64,000 bases of DNA. It comes from Delphinapterus leucas (taxonomy: Eukaryota > Chordata > Mammalia > Artiodactyla > Monodontidae). The position numbers were made by a program, and so were the translations under genes. Location: positions 78,060,216 to 78,124,215 of the forward strand of contig NW_022098076.1 of the NCBI RefSeq assembly GCF_002288925.2, given 5' to 3'. Every line of letters begins with the position of its first letter. Positions within the stretch are counted from its first letter, which is position 1. Shown here one piece after another: positions 48,501 through 60,251 of the stretch. The notes under the pieces are model-generated. The model saw nothing but the letters and a program-made list of their open reading frames with translations. It ran no database searches and was not told where the DNA came from.

Positions 48501-50004
48501 GGAGGAAGCAGAGCAGAAGAGGGAAAAAATGGCCAGCATAAGATGACTGACAGGGATTTAAAAAAAAAACAACATTTGCCAACCCATGGGAATTCCCAGA
48601 AATGCTTATCGTCAGAATACTCTGCTCTGGGTTGGGCTTTATTTTAGCTGATGAGAAAAGAACCAGTAAAATACAAATTGTTCATCAATACAGAGCTATT
48701 GTCATGTGAATGTGACAAAATATTTATTTGTCCACATCCACTGAGAAGCAGGAATACAGTCAGTTCCATGCTTTTCGTTTGTGTATTATTCGTTTACTTT
48801 GCCTTACTTTTACACCTTCCATTTGTGGAACTGAAGCAGAAACCACACCCAAACAGAGTTCAGTTGTCTATTTATTACAAAGTTCTGGAAAAAAAAAGTT
48901 CAGCAAAGAGGGGTGCTCTCTCCTTTGTCTGAATTCTCAGAGTACGTTGCACCTCCCTTGTCATGCTACATTTTCTACCTGGTGGCGCAGTTGTCCGCTT
49001 GTGTTTTATTCTTGTTTTAGCCTCAGTCTTTTCTCCTTCATACTGCCCAGATCATGGCTATTCACATCAGTTCCATAGCTGATTTGGAGGAGAGCCTTCA
49101 AAAGGCTCCATTTAACTAAAAATTGTTTCTGTTTACATCTTTTTAATTTATTATTATAGACAAGGAAGAATACATGGTATTTGCTTGGCATACCTAAATT
49201 TCTCCTTCTGCTGGAGGATTTAAGCATTTAAATATGTGACTTTGGGGCCAGAGCCAACTGAAAGCTTTTTGTAAGTCAAAGCCAAAGCCCACCAGGAAGA
49301 TGAGCCACCCCTTCTGCTCAGCACTTGGGGGACTGCATGGGAGAGTCTACCAAGCATGGGGTAGGAAAAGGGCTGAGCTAGGCTTCTGGATATTGAGTGG
49401 CTCCTCTCTTGGAAATGTCCCAAGTAACTTCAGGTGAGGGGGTTCCTTAGCTTCAGAACCATACCGTAATCCCCATTCACAGAACTTCTTTCTGAATAGG
49501 ATGTAGGGGGTGGGAAAGTTTCCTATAGCTGAAGTCATCAGGGACTATAATTCTTCCTCACTGTCAGAATTTTGTGCTATTTCAGCCATGGAAACCCTTG
49601 GGTTACCAAGTAATAGCTATTGTAGCTTAAATCAAGCACATCTACCCCAAAGAGGCAGGGCCTCTATGCTTCAGTCCACACATCCCATGATGACAATTAA
49701 CTAGCTGAACAAGAAGAGAGTAGGAAAGGGCCTGGGCAGGGGCATTCATCTCTTCTCTATGCCATAAACATTATGGGGAAATAAAGGGAAAATTCTTCAA
49801 GTATTCCATGCTGCCTAATGCATTTATTTCAAACTCTAGGTAAGACTTTTCCAGGTATGGTCCTTGTCTCATTTTCTTGACTTTTTCCCATGGGATTTCT
49901 CACCTATTGCATCATAGGCACATTAAACTACTGATCATTTCCCTAATTCTTCCCTCTTTTTCATACACAGTGCCTTGCGTGCATGTTTCCCCTGTCTGAC
50001 ATCC
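48501..50004. other. Unique sequence, no gene recognised
   Basis: Two overlapping open frames around 48651-49078 share no recognisable protein domain. Confidence 0.5.
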
Positions 50005-50160
50005 CCTTTGGGCAACTTACTTTTCTGAGCCCATTTCATTACCTGTTAGATAAAGAAAAAAATATCTACCTCATTGGGGCTGTCATGTGGATTAAATAAG
50101 ATAATCCACATGATCCATGGAAAGGGCTCAGCACAATTTCTGGCACATGCAAGCTTGATA
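50005..50160 (+). repeat. MIR SINE, sense
   Basis: 'tgggcaacttacttttctgagcc' then 'atctacctcattggggctgtcatgtggattaaataag' and 'gggctcagcacaatttctggcac'. Confidence 0.85.
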
Positions 50161-50289
50161 GTTTTTTTCCATGTATTTTGATTATTTACTTATTTCCTTA
50201 TATACCTACCTATTTCCAGCAAGGTTGGGATGGGGGCGGGGAGACTTTAGATAAAAGCACGGTAGTAACAGTAATAGCAACAGCTACCA

Positions 50290-50420
50290 TGTCACTGCTT
50301 GCTCTGTGCCAGACTGCAGGCTGATCGTCCAACTCCATGACAATGAGTACGTACCATTATTATCCCCACTTAATCGTGAGGGAACTGAATCTTAGAGAGT
50401 TTAAGTAACTTTCTTTCCCC
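50290..50420 (-). repeat. MIR SINE, antisense
   Basis: 'cattattatccccacttaatcgtgagggaactgaatcttagagagtttaag'. Confidence 0.75.
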
Positions 50421-50454
50421 CAAGCCTGATAGTTGTTACTTGGCATTTTTGTTT

Positions 50455-50775
50455 GCTCGTTTCTTCCTTTGTCTGTTGGATGAAGTTCTACTCATACCCC
50501 CAAGAACCATCTCAAATGTACTTTTTGCTTTGAAACCTCCCCTGTCTCTTCAGGCAAATCATTGCTTTTTCTTTTATGCTTCCATATGATTCTGTACGTA
50601 TTTACATTACACTCAGCTGAAATTTATTTAGATGTCTGTCTTCCCCAAAGGACTGTGACCTTCTGAAGATGGGCACTGTGTCTTGGTCATCTTATTTTTT
50701 CAACATCTAACACATTTCCTCTGCAAATAAAAACTTAATATTTGATGGATGAATTTCTGAGAGAACGAGCAAGTG
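50455..50775 (+). repeat. L2 LINE 3' end
   Basis: 'gttctactcatacccccaagaaccatctcaaatg', 'gatgtctgtcttccccaaaggactgtgacc', 'gggcactgtgtcttggtcatc' and 'aaaacttaatatttgatggatgaat' reproduce the L2 3' region in order. Confidence 0.88.
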
Positions 50776-51428
50776 AGTCAGTGAGTGAATGAAGAAATGA
50801 AGAAATGAATGAAAGGTTCTTAAAAAGATGGACGATGGTGGAATAAAAATTCTTCCTAAGAGTGTGAGTGAGAGGCAGTAGATTTTGACTAACTAGTTGG
50901 TATTTCATTTTGTTGAGAAAAGTCCAGGTCACACAAGCCTTTGTTTTTATGAGAATATAAATGGAGTGAGTTAAGAGAGTTTACTGAGTTAAGCTCATTT
51001 TTCTAGGTAAGGGATGGAGGAGATGCACTAGGAAAATCTAAGCACCTTTGTGGGGAAAAGAAGAGTAGAGAAAGTAAACAGAAAAAAGGAGACAGTAAAG
51101 GGAGATCTGGGGGAGTTTGGGGAGAGAGAGAATTGGGACAGCTGCTGAAAAAAGAAGAGATTTGGGAGAAAGTGAGGAATAATTCAAAGAGCATTTTTGG
51201 AAACTTTAAGGCAGCTCTCTTATCTGTCTTTCAAAAGCAAACCCCAATTTCCCTGTTCCTGAGATTAATAATTAATATTTTCCTGTCATTTTCTCTAAAA
51301 GCCCCCAGCTCAGAGACTGGGAATCGCAGTCTTCTCTCATTTGTGTCCCAGCTGTCCTGGGTTCGGACTCCGGAAATTCCTGTTGTTGCAGGAAGGGAGA
51401 CTCCTTCCAGGGCCTGAGAGTGGGCACT
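50776..51428. other. Unique sequence left of the LTR
   Basis: The block 51010-51180 is purine rich. The block 51299-51428 is more G+C rich, open on both strands, and could be LTR-adjacent internal sequence, but shows no primer-binding site that I can defend. Confidence 0.4.
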
Positions 51429-51935
51429 TGTCTAACACTCAGAAATGCATCATTCGAGGACACACACGTGCTGACAAAGCAAAAGACTTTATTGGGAAGA
51501 GGCGCCTGGATGGAAAGCAATAGGGTGAGGGAACCCAGGAGAACTGCTCTGCCGTGTGGCTCACAGTCTCAGGTTTTATGGGAATGGGGTTAGTTTCCCG
51601 CCTCTAGCCAATCTTTCTTACTCAGGGTCCTTCCTGCTGGCCGGCGCATCTCTCAGACAAGATGGATTCCACCGTGAGGGTTTCTGGGAGGTCGGCAGGA
51701 CATATTGTCTCCTCCTTCCATTTTTTGGCCCCTTCCGAATTCTTCCAGGTTAGTTTTACAAGACATATTATGGGCTGGCGTGTCCTTCCTCCTTTCAACC
51801 CCTCCGGAACTCTCCCTGTTAGTTTTTGGCAGCACGGAGTTCTTTATAGGGACCTCCTGTTGTGAGACAACTCAGGCAAGCGGTTATCATCAGGCCTGGC
51901 CAAGGTGGGCGGTTTCAGTCAACGTTTCCCTAACA
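51429..51935 (-). mobile_element. Endogenous retrovirus LTR (class I-like), antisense
   Basis: On the minus strand the unit starts TGTTAGGGAAAC (51935) and ends GTGTTAGACA (51429), giving TG...CA ends and a length of 507 bp. A polyadenylation signal reads CCCAATAAAGTC at 51487-51498 on that strand, 60 bp from the 3' end, as expected for R/U5. CpG density is higher than in surrounding sequence. No gag, pol or env sequence is adjacent, so it is probably a solo LTR. The flanks CACT and TTTT do not match, so no target duplication is visible. Class assignment is inference. Confidence 0.75.
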
Positions 51936-52143
51936 TTTTCAGCCCTCTGCATGGACCTCCCTGGCTTACAACTAGGTTTTCATCTGACCCTGCTAAATGC
52001 CTCCACCCACAGCTTCTGAGAATGTGTCCTTCCCAAATACCTTCTGAGAAGACTTGCTTACTGATGTGAGTCTGTGTTGAACTTCAGCTTAACCATGTGT
52101 CTTCAGAACTGGTCCCTGCCTGAGAAGAGGAACCAACTCTTCT

Positions 52144-52247
52144 TCTTTTTTTTTTTTAAAGCACAGATTTCTGGACCCTGACCCCAGAGGTCCTCTGATT
52201 AAGGATTTCTGAGGTGGGTCATTTAAAATATGTTCCTCAGGTGGTTC
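52144..52247 (-). other. Transduced 3' flank of a SINE (MER5-like sequence)
   Basis: Between the outer T12 run (52146-52157) and the inner T12 run (52248-52259) lie 90 bp ('aaagcacagatttctgg...cctcaggtggttc') that resemble an antisense MER5-type hAT fragment. Because the 15-bp target duplication encloses this segment together with the SINE, it probably arrived with it as a 3' transduction. Confidence 0.75.
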
Positions 52248-52611
52248 TTTTTTTTTTTTAAATATAAATTTATTTATCTATTTATTTTTGGCTGTGTTGG
52301 GTCTTTGTTGTTGCGCGTGCGCTTTCTCTAGTTGCAGCGTGCGGGGCCTGCTCTTCGTTGTGGTGCACGGGCTTCTCATAGCGGTGGCTTCTCTTGTTGT
52401 GGAGCACGGGCTCTAGGCGCGTGGGCTTCAGTAGTTGTGGCGCACGGGCTCATTAGTTGTGGCTCACAGGCTCTAGAGCGCAGGCTCAGTAGTTGTGGTG
52501 CACGGGCTTAGTTGCTCCGTGGAATGTGGGATCTTCCCGGACCAGGGATCGAACCCGTGTCCCCTGCCTTGGCAGGTGGATTCTTAACCACTGCGCCACC
52601 AGGGAAGCCCC
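52248..52611 (-). mobile_element. CHR-type SINE, long form, antisense
   Basis: Runs from a T12 tail complement through 'tttggctgtgttgggtctttgttgttgcgcg', repeated 'cgtgggcttcagtagttgtgg' type units, to 'gcgccaccagggaagcccc'. The perfect direct repeat GGAACCAACTCTTCT is at 52129-52143 and 52612-52626. The body contains several internal repeats of 'ggctc(t)...agttgtgg', and is longer than the CHR-2-like copies. Confidence 0.95.
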
Positions 52612-52626
52612 GGAACCAACTCTTCT

Positions 52627-54204
52627 GCTCTGCATTTGCCACACTCCATGTGATCCACCTCTAATCCCACATTGGTATTCACCAAGTGTGCTGGGTAGTT
52701 GGGAACATGGTGCATGACATTTGGTCACTGCCTTCTTGGAAACATTTCAAATGATTAACATAAGCCAGCCTCTCACCTAAAGCAATAAGGTAAATATCTC
52801 TTTATTTCTAGCCTATGTGTGTTTCATAGGAAGTTAAAAAAGAAAAGAAAAAAATGTTATTTTCTCCTTATGTGCCATCCTATTATGTTGAAAGTAAGTG
52901 AGCTTTGAAGGGAATAACTAAAATATGATAGCCTTGGTTAGTAGCTAATTCTGTCAGTTGCTCATGTGGCAGTAAGCACAGTAAAATGGGTGATTTCCCC
53001 ATAAGTAGAAGGAGAATCACTACAGAAATATTAAAGGGCAAACAGAGACAGAGGATTAACAGCCATAAACTGAGTTTATCACAGCATGGATTTTTGCAGG
53101 GAGCTGGGGCAGGATCCCCGATTTAGTAGATTACTTTATAAAATGTACAAAACCAGACTGGTCTCCTGCTGAGCTATTTACAAGCTAATGTTTACGGACA
53201 AAATGTAGACTATAGGGATGAAAATACAAAAACGAATTCGTCATATTGTTTTTGTACCCTACTGTATGATTTCCCAAGGCTGTCTCAACACATGACGTGC
53301 ATTTTCACTAGAGGAAAAATTTGGTGTGCTGGTGGATCTGTCTTGGGCCCAGTTCCTGGTGGCACAGTAAATAGGGCTTCCTGTCCTACTTAGTGTGATT
53401 CCAGGGGCAGTGAGGAGGAAGATCCTTCTTGTGAAGGTACTAATGATTCACCCCTTTGGAGTTAAGCATTGACCTCATTATGTGACCGTCCCTGAAAAGG
53501 CATTAATTCCTTAGTCCCTTACTTGGTAAGAGATTTTTGTTTCCAATACTAGGGCCTAAAGGTTTTATGTGTGTGGTAGTAAAGATGAAAAGGGCAGAAA
53601 ATAGAATAAATAAATTGCAATTTTATCTTAATATGAAGTTATTTTGGAAATGGATTCCTAAAACTGACATTTGAACTGTCAGCCCCAGTCATTCAGGATG
53701 TATTTGTTGAATTTGATCTCATGAAACTGCTGGAGACAATATGAAATCAAAGATGCTTTTGAGCTCAAAACAAGAGATGGGCCCCATAATAAGACAGGAC
53801 TGATCAGCAGGGTCCTTAGTGGGCTTTTTAATATCTTTTTGCCCTTGGGCAAGACACTTCTCTGTAAATGAAACGCTGAACTTTACCTGGAAATTGAAGT
53901 TGGGTAGGGAAAGAAAGGGGGTTGGCTTAGGAGATCTTGGGTCATGTAAAATGACAGGTATTCCCACATGTCTGGCTCCAAGAGGCCTGATTTGATGCTC
54001 AGCTGAAACATCTGCAGAAAATGTGAAGAAAACACACCCACATACCACTCAGAACAGGACCCTTCACATGTGGCTGTTGGAATCATTAACCAAAGAGTCA
54101 AAGCAAGTCATAGGCCAAGAGTTCACTGTAAACACAGGATCACAGAACTAACTGAAGCCTGGTCTCATAGCAATCCATGATTTGTGTCAGTGTTAAATAA
54201 TCCC
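52627..54204. other. Unique sequence, no gene recognised
   Basis: Overlapping antisense open frames at 53719-54101 have no recognisable domain. Confidence 0.5.
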
Positions 54205-54370
54205 CGTAAATAATAAAAATAGCAACTTGTTCTTTCTGGTACTTTAGAATTTACAAAGCACTCATCCTTTCAGGGGAGTAAAGCTATGAATTACTCTCCT
54301 CATTTTACAGATGTAGAAACTGTGGCTTCATGAAGCTTTTTCCTTTTTCAGAATCATACAGGAGAGCCCA
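54205..54370 (-). repeat. MIR-like SINE, antisense
   Basis: 'actttagaatttacaaagcactcatcctttcag' then 'cctcattttacagatgtagaaactgtggc'. Confidence 0.7.
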
Positions 54371-55497
54371 TGCTTATATGCAAATGTTCTGATCACAGAT
54401 TCTAGCTAATCACACTAATTTTAAATCCAATTAAACATTGTCACGATATGTCGCCTTTTTGAAAATTATATCCTAGAGATACTTTCCAAAGGTTCTTTTA
54501 GAGGAGATCAAAACTGATTAACTAATCTAAGTACTATTGGGATCAGTTTAAAAAATAAACCAGCCTTGCCGTCTCCATTTGTCAGTTCCAAATGGAGAAA
54601 CTGGAATGAATGGGGCTGGGGCTTTAATGTCCATCTGGAAGATATCTACTTTGCAACATTGCTGTGCATCAACATATGGGTCAGAGGACCTGACTCATCA
54701 CCTATATAAATATTGTTAAATTATTTCTCATTGTGAAAGTGTGAGCCTCATTGGATCTAGAATAGAAAGAACACCATTAGCTCAGTGTTTACAGCTAACT
54801 ACTGTTTTCCATTTTAGATTTAGTGCAATAAATTTAGCAAACGACATTGAAAACAGCTCTTACTTGCTTGAAAGATATAATTGCATTGTTTTATAGCATT
54901 AAAATATTACAACTGGATACAAACTTTATCTATTACCGTTCGTTTTCATTTAAAAGCTTCTGGTTTGGAGAACCCAATGGGTACAGCTTGGAAAGTAGAA
55001 GGAACGAAATCATTGTGTGCCAATGACAGTGATTTTGTTGTTGTTTTTGTGCTTTTTAAAAGAGAGTTACGAAGGGTTGAAGAATTTGAGAAAATTGCAA
55101 GTGAACTTGTGAAGTCAGTTTTAAAAGGCCAGCCTCTACCACTTGTAATATTTACGCTGTGACTGGGCACCAGGTTTAATATGCTGGAGGTCTGTTGATT
55201 GCACAAGCAATGGACCACTCGCATTTGCAATTAGCCACTCACACCCTTGTTTTTCCTCACAACCCAAGAGGTTGATTATGTGATTGTTGGTAAGCAATTA
55301 GTACACATGAAAAGAAAAACCCAGCAGAAGCCTAAGAGTGTTTTTTCATTGAAAGCCTCAAATATGAACTAATTAGGTTAGAAGGCACAGAAGATGGTCC
55401 CCAACATGTATTCTTATTGTGTGATAGAAATTGTTCCCCCACCAGTCCTACATGGGGATGCTTCTCTGTTCAGCACAGAGCAGGGGAAAAGTGATAT
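54371..55497. other. Unique sequence, no gene recognised
   Basis: The open frame 54881-55162 (93 codons) follows a pyrimidine-rich stretch, but no protein family is recognisable. Confidence 0.45.
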
Positions 55498-55509
55498 AAA
55501 GGGAGTGGG

Positions 55510-55711
55510 GGACTTCCCTGGTGGCTCAGTGGTTGGGAGTCCGCCTGCCGATGCAGGGGACAAGGGTTTGTGCCCCGGTACGGGAAGATCCCACATGCAG
55601 TGGAGCGGCTGGGCCCGTGAGCCATGGCCGCTGGGCCTGCGCGTCCGGAGCCTGTGCTCCGCAGCGGAAGAGGCCACAACATTGAGAGGCCCGTGTACCG
55701 CAAAAAAAAAA
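55510..55711 (+). mobile_element. CHR-2-like SINE, full length, sense
   Basis: 'ggacttccctggtggctcagtggttggg' to 'gaggcccgtgtaccgc' plus an A13 tail. AAAGGGAGTGGG at 55498-55509 and 55712-55723 is the target duplication. Long open frames inside it are shadows of the SINE. Confidence 0.97.
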
Positions 55712-55855
55712 AAAGGGAGTGGGAAGCCTTCCTACTCTCTACTCTCAGATACATCTTCCTCGCTGTAGGCGGACACTGGAAATTTTAAAATACCTAGACA
55801 AAGGATAACCCAGAGGAATATACGGAAACCTACCCATCTTTCAGAATGTCTTTTT

Positions 55856-55955
55856 TCTTTTCCTTCCTCCCTCCCTCCTTCCCTCCTTCCTTCCTTCCTT
55901 CCTTCCTTCCTTCCTTCCTTCCTTCCTTCCTTCCTTCCTTCCTTCCTTCCTCCTC
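55856..55955. repeat. (TTCC)n microsatellite
   Basis: About 18 TTCC units, uninterrupted from about 55880, bounded by a degenerate CCCT edge. Confidence 0.97.
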
Positions 55956-56389
55956 ACCTTCATTTCTTCCCTTCAGTTGCATTCTCGTTCTGGAAATATG
56001 GCAAATTAACCAAACAAATACACAAATAAACCTTGAAAAACCTTTTGGTACAACCACTTAGAAAAGTTAGATAAAATATTTTAAAATATTACAAATATGT
56101 AGTTGAATTTACAAGGAAGAAAGGGCAAGTTTCATTTACTTGCCAGCAGTAATAAATTGTTAGCTATGTGAACCAATTTAGATGCTTGAGGTTGGTATAT
56201 AGACTGAAAGTCAGCAGAATTACAAGTAGAATTTGACAAATGCCTTAACACATAAGATTTTAATACATTAAAAAAAAATCCAGGACTAATATGTTTAGCA
56301 AGTACCATTTAGGAAAAATACAGAATTTTCAAACAATGTAATTAACAATCTTGATGTAATGGGCAATACATATGGAACTTGCCATTCTG
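55956..56389. other. Unique A+T-rich sequence
   Basis: May include the start of the old L1 that follows; not resolved. Confidence 0.4.
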
Positions 56390-58050
56390 TATTTAAGAAT
56401 CTTCATTCTTCAGAAGTAGATATGGAACTTCTATAAAAATTGACCACATACTGGGCCACAAATATAAAAAATAATTTTATAGACTATTTTCTCTGACAAC
56501 ATGAAATAAAAATAGAACTAAAGAGAGAAAATCAATCCTCTTTCTTCTGTATTTGGAAACAAGAAAAGCAATTTCTAAATATTTTGTGAGCAAAAAATAA
56601 ACTTAGAAATCAGAAAATGTGAGAATATTGAGAACTGAATGGCAGTGAAAAGACTCACATAAAAGCTAGTGGGATGCAGCTAAAGCATCACTCAGAGATA
56701 AATGTGCAGCATTAAATGCCCATATTAGGGAAGAACAAAGACAAAAAACTAATGATCTAATTCCAAAAAAAAGAGTTAGAAGAAAAACAAAACCAGAATA
56801 AACACAAAGAAAGTAGAATGAAGGGAACTTTAACCTTAGAATAGGAAATAATACATTAGAGCAAAGGCATGTAAAAGAATGCCAGTAAAACCAAAAGTTG
56901 GTTCTTTGAAGGACTAACAATAGACAAGAATAACAATAAACAAAACTAATATGAAAGAACAAATATTATATTATACATTACATTAATAAATAATAATGAA
57001 AATAAAGATATAATTAGAGATTAAAGAAATCATAAGAAAACAACATAGAATGACTTTGTAATAATAAATTAGAAAATGTAGACCAAATGGAGAATTTCTT
57101 AGGAGAATACAATTTTCCATAATTAACTAAAGAAAAGATGGGGAGCTTAATAAATCTGTAAGTATTAAAGATATCAAATTGGTACTAAAACTTCTAGAAC
57201 CAAATTTCATTAGGCCTAGGTGGTTTTCAGGTGATTTTTAGCAAAACGTCAAGAAAAGTAATAATTACATAAACTCTTACAGGAAACAGAAAAGGAGGGA
57301 AAAACTCCACAACTAATTTAAGAGGCTAATATTACCTTATTACAAAATAAGTCAAAAGCAACACAAGAAAAAATATAGACCAAATCTTACTTAAAAATAT
57401 AAATATGAAAATAACAAAATCTGGTGAATTAAATTCAGCAATACGTGTCAAAAATTAATCACCACGACAAAGAAGGTTTTATCCAATGAATATAACAAGG
57501 TTTTAACCTTAACAAATCTATCATTATAATACAACACAATAACACTCTAAAGGAGAAAAAGTGAATGATCATTCCAATGAATTAATAAAAAAGCATTTGA
57601 TAAAATTCAGCCTGTGTTTATTAGAAAATCCTCGTAGTATACCATGAGTAGGCATGAAATTTCTTAACTTGGTAAAGGACACTTATCAAAAATCTTTAGA
57701 AAATATCCTTGTTAATGGTGAATTTTTGGTTGTATCCTATTAAAGTCAAGAGAAGAAAGGTATGCTTATTCTTATTAGTTTTACTCTGCATTGGCCAATA
57801 GGCCCTAGGTAGTGTGGTAAGATATGAAAAGTAAAACATAAATATTGGAAAGGAATAAGCAGTTACTTATTCACTTATATTATTGTATAGGAGACAAAAT
57901 GATTTTACAAACTACTTGAGCTGATGAGAGTTCTACAAGGTTGCTGGTTATATGATCAGTACACAAAAAGCAATGGTATTCTAGGTATGAACAACAAATT
58001 TGTAGAAAATGTAAATTGAAAAGAAGGTGCCATTAAGAACAGCAACAACA

Positions 58051-58256
58051 ATGGGCTTCCCTGGTGGCGCAGTGGTTGAGAGTCCGCCTGCCGATGCGGG
58101 GCACGCGGGTTCGTGCCCCGGTCCGGGAAGATCCCACATGCCGCGGAGCGGCTGGGCCCGTGAGCCATGGCCGCTGAGCCTGCGCGTCCGGAGCCTGTGC
58201 TCCGCAACGGGAGAGGCCACAACAGTGAGAGGCCCGCGTACCGGGAAAAAAAAAAA
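58051..58256 (+). mobile_element. CHR-2-like SINE inside the old L1, 15-16 bp duplication
   Basis: 'atgggcttccctggtggcgcag' to 'gcccgcgtaccgggaaaaaaaaaaa'. The direct repeat AAGAACAGCAACAACA flanks it at 58035-58050 and about 58257-58272. CpG sites are well kept (for example 'gccgcggagcgg'), so this is the youngest-looking insertion in the window. Confidence 0.97.
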
Positions 58257-58401
58257 AAGAACAGCAACAACAGTACAAAAAAATGTGCCTATAAATAAAT
58301 CTAAGAAAAGATGCAGAAAATTATGAACCTAAAGTCTTATAGTTGAAGAAAATAAAAGAAAAACTGAGTAAATGGAAAAAAGGATACCTTGTTTATTTAG
58401 A

Positions 58402-58469
58402 GATAGAATCAATACTGTAATGATAGGATTTCTCTGATAGAATCAATACTGTAATGATAGGATTTCTCT
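58402..58469. repeat. 34-bp perfect tandem duplication
   Basis: The unit starting GATAGAATCAATACTGTAAT is repeated exactly at 58402-58435 and 58436-58469, inside the old L1. Confidence 0.97.
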
Positions 58470-59170
58470 CCCACATTGATCTGTAATTACAATGATTCTC
58501 CAACCAAATTGACAATAGGATTTCACAAACTCATCATAAAATGTTTCTTTGGAAAAGCAAAGAGCCAAAATAGCCATCAGAATCTTAAGAAGAAAAGGAG
58601 GGAAAATTTTGGCTTATTTGACACAAAGCCTAAATTAAAGCCTAGAAATGTAAGAAATGTGGTAATGGTACAGAAACAGACAAACAGATCAGGAACAGAA
58701 AAAGAAGACCCAGTAACAGGCTTACTTATACATGGGATAAGGTATACAACACAGGGGGCATTGCAGATCAGTGGAGGGAGGATAGACTACTCAAAAAAAA
58801 GATACAGCCCATCTAGAAAAAATAAAGTTAGATCCCTTTCCAACATACAGAAATAAATTCCAGATGGATGCAACACCAAAATGTGAGAAGAAAAACTGCT
58901 AAGCATTTAGAAGGAAATACAGGAAAGTATTTTTAAAAATATTTTGATAGGGAAGGATTTCTTAAGATTCACAAAACCTAAGCCATAGAAAAAAAAGATT
59001 ACATTCTAACCAATATTTCTAATAAATGACAACATAAGCAAGGACCAAAGACACTGCTTTAGTAGTGATGGTGGATGCCTAGTTATCTGTTACCTAATGT
59101 TCTGTATACTTTAAATGTTTGAAAAGACTCGTCGTTAAGAATTAAAAACAATAAAGACTAAAAAAATATT

Positions 59171-60089
59171 TTGGAAAATGTAGAATAAAGTATAGGGCAG
59201 TAGAGCTGGAGATGATAAGCATGTTTTTCAACCTTCTGGTCCCTCTCTCTCCTCCACCCTCCATCCCGCTGCAGTATTATTTATACTACTTGTAAGCACT
59301 TGCCGCTGGTCTCTTTCCAGTTCAGTTCAGGACACAATGCTTTAATGTTGCTGAGAGTATTTGGGGCTGACTATCGACAGAATTATGGCTAAGAGGCTCT
59401 GCTCCATGTCCCTGGAGACATTTTTTCTCTGACATACCAAGAAGTGTTTATTGGGTTTGTGAAAAAATATTTCTTAGGGGGCAGGTGCATACCCATTTCT
59501 ATAAGATGACACCCATTCACAGCAGGCCAATCCGTTTATGAATGTTGAAAATGCCCACTGAGTGGTAATCCAGCTTGTGAATTTGCACAGACAATTCCCA
59601 GAAGGGTTTGGTTGCAACTTACTTGCTGTGATCCTCCTACTTGGCCTCATCCTATTCTGCAATTGCCCAAAGCTGCCAGCCCACACAGTCCCATATAAGT
59701 GGGGATGGTACGTGGGGATGGGACCTCATTCTACCAATTCATTTTTATTATCTGAGGTCCTTTTCCTAGCACATTGGATTTCATAGAGAGGGTTTATCCT
59801 TTACACAGACTGAGTCTGTATTCTACTAGAGTCTTGGGCTCCTGTTGCCATGAAAAAGCTGAGTTTATGGTAACATTGAAGGATATTGAAGCCAGTCTGA
59901 CCCTAGCTGCCCTCTTGACATGTGAGTGCCCACGGAGGCAGGGAGATGGCGCTATTGGTTTACTGCTCTGTCACTGGGAAATAGTCCCAAAGTACAAAGA
60001 CAAGTGGAACACCAAAGTTAGTTCAGGATGTAGCTGGACAGCTACTGGCTTGATAAATGAAATCACATGCAGTTGTAGGTACAAAAGAG
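59171..60089. other. Unique sequence, no gene recognised
   Basis: Open frames at 59562-59786 and 59774-60211 have no recognisable domain. The second overlaps a SINE at its right end. Confidence 0.5.
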
Positions 60090-60108
60090 CCAAGCAAAGC
60101 AATTCTTC

Positions 60109-60232
60109 ATTTACTTACTTACTTATTTGGCTTAGTTGCTCCACAGCATGTGGGATCTTCCCAGACCAGGGCTCAAACCCATGTCCCCTGCATTGGCAAG
60201 TGGATTCTTAACCACTGCACCACCAGGGAAGT
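60109..60232 (-). mobile_element. CHR-type SINE, short, antisense, 19-bp duplication
   Basis: Only the tRNA-related head is present ('ttagttgctccacagcatgtgggatc' to 'ccaccagggaagt'), followed on the left by an (AAGT)n-type tail, seen as 'tttacttacttacttattt'. The perfect direct repeat GCCAAGCAAAGCAATTCTT is at 60090-60108 and 60233-60251. Confidence 0.96.
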
Positions 60233-60251
60233 GCCAAGCAAAGCAATTCTT

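Larger units (their letters stand above)
56390..59170 (+). mobile_element. Old LINE-1 (L1M-type) ORF2 body, sense, split by a SINE
   Basis: About 2.6 kb of L1 follows ORF2 in order. 'aattgaccacatactgggccacaaa' (56440), 'gggatgcagctaaagcatcactcagag' (56671), 'agaaccaaatttcattaggcctaggtgg' (57197, the GPDGF region), 'gcatttgataaaattcagc' (57593) and 'gttgctggttatatgatcag' (57940) come before the SINE at 58051. 'aagataacattctaac'-like text and a C-terminal region follow. Frames are broken throughout. The 3' edge is approximate. Confidence 0.85.
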
